Origin: CAWUKT01 sp964352215
GTDB taxonomy: Bacteria; Bacteroidota; Bacteroidia; J057; JADKCL01
Length of the DNA: 64,000 nt
NCBI GenBank assembly: GCA_964352215.1
Contig: CAYGRE010000001.1
Location: 1 to 64,000 of the forward strand
Direction of reading: 5' to 3'
This document shows, one piece after another, positions 61,318 to 64,000 of the stretch. Made by a program: the position numbers and the translations under genes. The notes below the pieces were generated by a model that was not told where the DNA came from, did not search any database, and saw nothing but the letters and a program-made list of their open reading frames with translations. The first letter of the stretch is position 1, and each line of letters starts with the position of its first letter.

Positions 61318-63526
61318 TCCATCGTTGGACCCGGTCTCCTTTTGACTGGATAGCCACGAGGTAAATCCCATTCGCAAGTCCGGTGAGAGCGAGCGAAGTT
61401 TTCTGGTAAGGCATCAGGGAAACGGGCTGGTGGATCAATTCCTGTCCCTGGGCATTGAAAACGCGGACAGTAGCCTCTTTGATGGTCCTGGAACTCAGCA
61501 GGAACAGATTGCCTTGGCTCGGATTGGGAAATATTTCCAGATTCTGCAAGGCGGTAGGTTCCGGATTTCCAACCAGGGCCACCGTAATTTGATCACAGGA
61601 TTGATCCGTACATTCTCCTGCTGTTGTAACGGTCAAGCACACCTGATAGGTTCCGTTCTGTTGGTAGGTATGCACCGGATTTTGCTGGGTAGAGGTATTT
61701 CCATCTCCCAGGTCCCACAGCCACGAGGTGCCCGCGCTGGAATTGTCCGAAAGCAGGGTCTGATTCCCATTTTGGGCAACTGAAAATCCGGCAACCGGGG
61801 GCGTAAATACAGAGAGGTCAAGGTTGACGGTAGTATCACAGCCTGAAGCCGCGGGCAAGGTCTGCTGGTAGGTACCTGAGCTGGTATAGGTTTGCCCATT
61901 GAGGGTGTAGGGACCACAGGAAGAATCGGTAATGGCGACCGTATTGTTTTCATTGATCGTCAGCCGGATGGTCAGGAGACTGTCGCAGCCGGAGGCGGTC
62001 AGGAGGGTATCCACAAATACGCCGGAGGTCGTCCAGATGTGCTGACCACTTGGACTGAGATAGGGGCCACAATTGGTCACTGAAGTCACCCCTGAAATAG
62101 GAGCACAATTGCTCAGTTTTTGCAGGAAGGAGTCCCAATGGCCGGCAGAAGACAGATTGTTGACGGCAGCACTTGGGTCAAAATCAACCGTATTGCTGAA
62201 GAGGCCGCAGGTATAGATGGCATTGGTGCCATCCAGGGCCAGGGAGGCTCCCCAATCCCGATTGCTGCTGCTCAGGGTATTGACCCAGCGGTATTGACCC
62301 GAAGGGCTAAGCTTTAAAATATAGGCATCCTTATTTCCAGCTGCACCTCTTACCTCAGTCCCTGTCCCCGGATCAAAATCCACGGAGTCCATAAAGGCTC
62401 CGGTGAGGTAGAGGTAGCCAAAGGCATCCATTTTCAAATCCTCGGCCGTATCATCCCCGCTTCCACCGTACCTTTTTACCCACATAAGGTTTCCGGCCGG
62501 ATCCAGCTTCTGGACAAAGACATCATACCCACCGGCGGAAACAAGGTTGAGGGTTCCGGGGCCTGGATCGAAATCAACCGTATCACTGAACATACCCGTG
62601 ACATAAAGTTCGTTGCCATTTCCAATCTGAATGCGATCGCTATAGTCAGGACCGGTTCCGCCTTGGTGGCGAGCCCAGAGCAAATTTCCGTTGTTGTCCA
62701 GCTTTGCAGTAAAATTGTCCGAAAGTCCGGCCGAGGTCAGGTTGAAGTTACCCGAACCAGGGTCGAAATCAACCGTTCCTTTGAAGTCGCCACAGAGGTA
62801 AATATCGCCGACTGGGTCTAGCTGGACGGACCACAGGTTGGTTATGTCGGGGCCATCCAGGGTGCTTACCCACTGGAAATTACCATTGGCATCGAGCATG
62901 AGGACAAATCCATCGTTCCATCCTCCGGCAGTGACCGACTGGGTTGACGGTCCGGGGTCAAAATCAACGGCTTCGTAAAAGGAGCCAGCGATATAGATAT
63001 TGTTGTTGGCATCTGTGTCTACAGCCCGGGCAATGTCTCGATCTGCAGCTCCCAGTGAGCGGGCCCAGAGGAAATTGCCCGAAGCATCTACCTTCATAAT
63101 GAATACATCAAACTGGCCGTTGGAGATCATCAGGGAGGTGTTCGGACCTGGGTCAAAATCGACAGTGTCTTGGAAGCCACCTACGATAATCACATCCCCG
63201 GCTGCGTCCACGGTTACTGCTCCACTCATGTCCAGGTCTGAGCCGCCAAATGAAAAGGCCCAGATCAGGTTGCCGGCCGGGTCTAGTTTTTGCAGGAAGA
63301 TGTCGCGGAACCCGACACCAGTATGGAGAAGCACTCCAGGTCCCGGGTCGAGGTCGACCGTTGCAGAAAAGTCTCCGAGGTGATAAACATTGCCTGCGGC
63401 ATCCAGGGTAACCTGGTGGGAAACGTCAGTCACATTGCCACCAGTGCGGTTGGCCCAAATCAGGTCCTGGGCGGATAGCTGGAGAGCAAGGGTAATGAAA
63501 ATGAAAATGTAGAGGAATCTTTGCAT
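61301..63526 (-). CDS. Secreted SBBP beta-propeller/PKD protein with T9SS sorting domain
   Basis: A 741-aa protein with signal peptide (FLYIFIFITLALQLSAQ). Seven to eight SBBP-type blades (DPAGNLIWAFSFGGSDLDMS, TVDFDPGPN, DVFIMKVDASGNFLWAR) form a propeller with the recurring word VDFDPG. Two units of the same Cys-pair family as the giant protein follow (SGVFVDTLLTASGCDSLLTI; SGTYQQTLPAASGCDTTVNL), then a PKD domain (SWLWDLGDGNTSTQQNPVHTY) and a T9SS type A domain (LEIFPNPSQGNLFLLSS ... YLVAIQSKGDRVQRWIRI). It is expected on the cell surface. A good promoter lies 32-65 nt upstream. Confidence 0.88.
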   Translation of the reverse strand: MQRFLYIFIFITLALQLSAQDLIWANRTGGNVTDVSHQVTLDAAGNVYHLGDFSATVDLDPGPGVLLHTGVGFRDIFLQKLDPAGNLIWAFSFGGSDLDMSGAVTVDAAGDVIIVGGFQDTVDFDPGPNTSLMISNGQFDVFIMKVDASGNFLWARSLGAADRDIARAVDTDANNNIYIAGSFYEAVDFDPGPSTQSVTAGGWNDGFVLMLDANGNFQWVSTLDGPDITNLWSVQLDPVGDIYLCGDFKGTVDFDPGSGNFNLTSAGLSDNFTAKLDNNGNLLWARHQGGTGPDYSDRIQIGNGNELYVTGMFSDTVDFDPGPGTLNLVSAGGYDVFVQKLDPAGNLMWVKRYGGSGDDTAEDLKMDAFGYLYLTGAFMDSVDFDPGTGTEVRGAAGNKDAYILKLSPSGQYRWVNTLSSSNRDWGASLALDGTNAIYTCGLFSNTVDFDPSAAVNNLSSAGHWDSFLQKLSNCAPISGVTSVTNCGPYLSPSGQHIWTTSGVFVDTLLTASGCDSLLTIRLTINENNTVAITDSSCGPYTLNGQTYTSSGTYQQTLPAASGCDTTVNLDLSVFTPPVAGFSVAQNGNQTLLSDNSSAGTSWLWDLGDGNTSTQQNPVHTYQQNGTYQVCLTVTTAGECTDQSCDQITVALVGNPEPTALQNLEIFPNPSQGNLFLLSSRTIKEATVRVFNAQGQELIHQPVSLMPYQKTSLALTGLANGIYLVAIQSKGDRVQRWIRIQE

Positions 63527-63557
63527 GGGTTTATATTTGGAAATAGAAGATACGCTT

Positions 63558-63591
63558 CAAAGGTATTGGCACCAAATTGGAGAAAAGCAAA
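63558..63591 (-). promoter_or_regulatory. Promoter of the SBBP gene (TTTG-N22-TACCTTTG)
   Basis: On the minus strand TTTG (63591-63588) and TACCTTTG (63565-63558) stand 22 nt apart. Transcription would start near 63553, 27 nt before ATG 63526. Confidence 0.6.
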
Positions 63592-63802
63592 GCGTGTAAT
63601 CAAAATAAATATTTGACCCCGGGTGGCTCAGGGTAATTGTGAACAAAACCGGGACTCAAAAGCGCTCTTTGGGATAGATGGTGTTACAGGTTTGCATCAA
63701 TAATTCCCGGAAGTGTCACTTGGTGTCGCATTAAGTGTGAAAGCTATTCCTTGTTTTTGTGCATTTGACTTATGATCAGACCAGGCTCATCATGGTATCT
63801 GA

Positions 63803-64000
63803 TTGTGTGAGGTTACTCACCTTTCTGGTGGACAAATCACCGCGACCAGAGTTTCTGGCAATGTCTATCAGGTCCGCTTGTCTGTTTACCGGGATTGTAG
63901 CGGTGTCAGTTTGGGTTCTAACCAAACCATCCGGTTAAGCCCTACAAATAGTGGGTCCTCATTTAGGGTGTTCCGGACATCGGTAACAGACATTACTCCT
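63803..64000 (+). CDS. 5' part of a secreted Bacteroidota protein, start unclear (cut by window edge)
   Basis: A frame open from about 63803 to the window edge encodes THLSGGQITATRVSGNVYQV followed by RLSVYRDCSG. This resembles the N-terminal domain (GGxIxxxxxxGNxYxxxLxxYRDC) of giant gliding- and T9SS-related secreted proteins. A TGA at 63800-63802 blocks the frame just upstream, and no signal peptide is seen in phase. Either the start is a rare codon, or a frameshift separates the signal peptide (e.g. the ATG 63773 frame). The preceding 63592-63772 holds nothing I can name. Confidence 0.45.
   Translation, partial: MCEVTHLSGGQITATRVSGNVYQVRLSVYRDCSGVSLGSNQTIRLSPTNSGSSFRVFRTSVTDITP

Noticed and set aside
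1..64000. tRNA, rRNA or insertion-sequence genes
   Set aside because: Reading the intergenic regions showed no cloverleaf with CCA-type end, no rRNA-like words and no transposase motif or terminal inverted repeats with target duplications.

Overview
The window looks like chromosomal DNA of a Bacteroidota bacterium, most like the Saprospiria (Lewinella-type) branch. Eight proteins end in a type IX secretion (T9SS) type A sorting domain. Several promoters match the Bacteroidota consensus (TTTG about 20 nt before TAnnTTTG), and Shine-Dalgarno sites are not evident. Very large repeat-built secreted proteins dominate. I see no rRNA, tRNA, CRISPR array, IS element or phage gene. A single 100-N gap lies inside a repeat, between two identical 55-bp contig ends, which suggests a short-read, possibly metagenomic, assembly (inference).

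Layout. 1-209: end of a Gly-rich protein, then a strong hairpin. 0.3-2.3 kb: two tandem voltage-gated-type K+ channels. 2.3-5.3 kb (minus): an nSTAND-like NTPase followed by a TerB-like protein. 5.3-5.9 kb: divergent intergenic region with two perfect DnaA boxes. 5.9-10.8 kb: a PorE-like TPR/beta-propeller/OmpA protein and a membrane protein with an Asn/Gly-rich linker. 10.8-12.1 kb: YCII-like protein and a methyltransferase. 12.1-12.8 kb: palindromic and 44-bp repeats. 12.8-15.2 kb (minus): DUF1028-T9SS protein, a small ORF, an outer-membrane protein. 15.3-39.8 kb (minus): a five-gene, 24.5-kb co-directional run. It begins with a 3996-aa Ig/CUB/dockerin-like/cohesin-like protein, then a cohesin-like protein, then a ~2380-aa protein with four cohesin-like domains and 24 Cys-pair repeats, then a hybrid response regulator and a histidine kinase. 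Gaps in the run are 28 and 27 nt and two junctions overlap, so surface adhesins and their sensor may be co-expressed.

40.0-42.2 kb (minus): SLC12-type transporter. 42.3-42.9 kb: a non-coding array of hairpins with changing stems and a repeated loop. 43.0-47.7 kb: cytochrome-like beta-propeller lipoprotein, T9SS multicopper oxidase and T9SS PKD protein, with an 11-bp inverted repeat in front. 47.9-49.2 kb (minus): FG-GAP T9SS protein. 49.4-53.5 kb: MuiA-like protein and a compact SHOCT / zinc-ribbon / TIR-2TM / coiled-coil membrane protein cluster that could be a signalling or immunity unit. 53.5-57.3 kb: DUF1415, Tex, pseudo-receiver, GNAT. 57.5-61.3 kb: arginase, arginyl-tRNA synthetase and CtlX packed 1 and 3 nt apart. 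61.3-63.5 kb (minus): SBBP/PKD T9SS protein. 63.8-64.0 kb: 5' part of another secreted protein.

Two themes recur: T9SS cargo without any T9SS machinery in view (the PorE-like protein is the possible exception), and rapidly changing short tandem repeats, both between genes and inside genes (sorting domain at 26.9 kb, ctlX at 60.4 kb). The best candidates for undescribed systems are the cohesin/dockerin-like adhesin-plus-sensor run, the TIR cluster, the nSTAND-TerB pair and the hairpin array.
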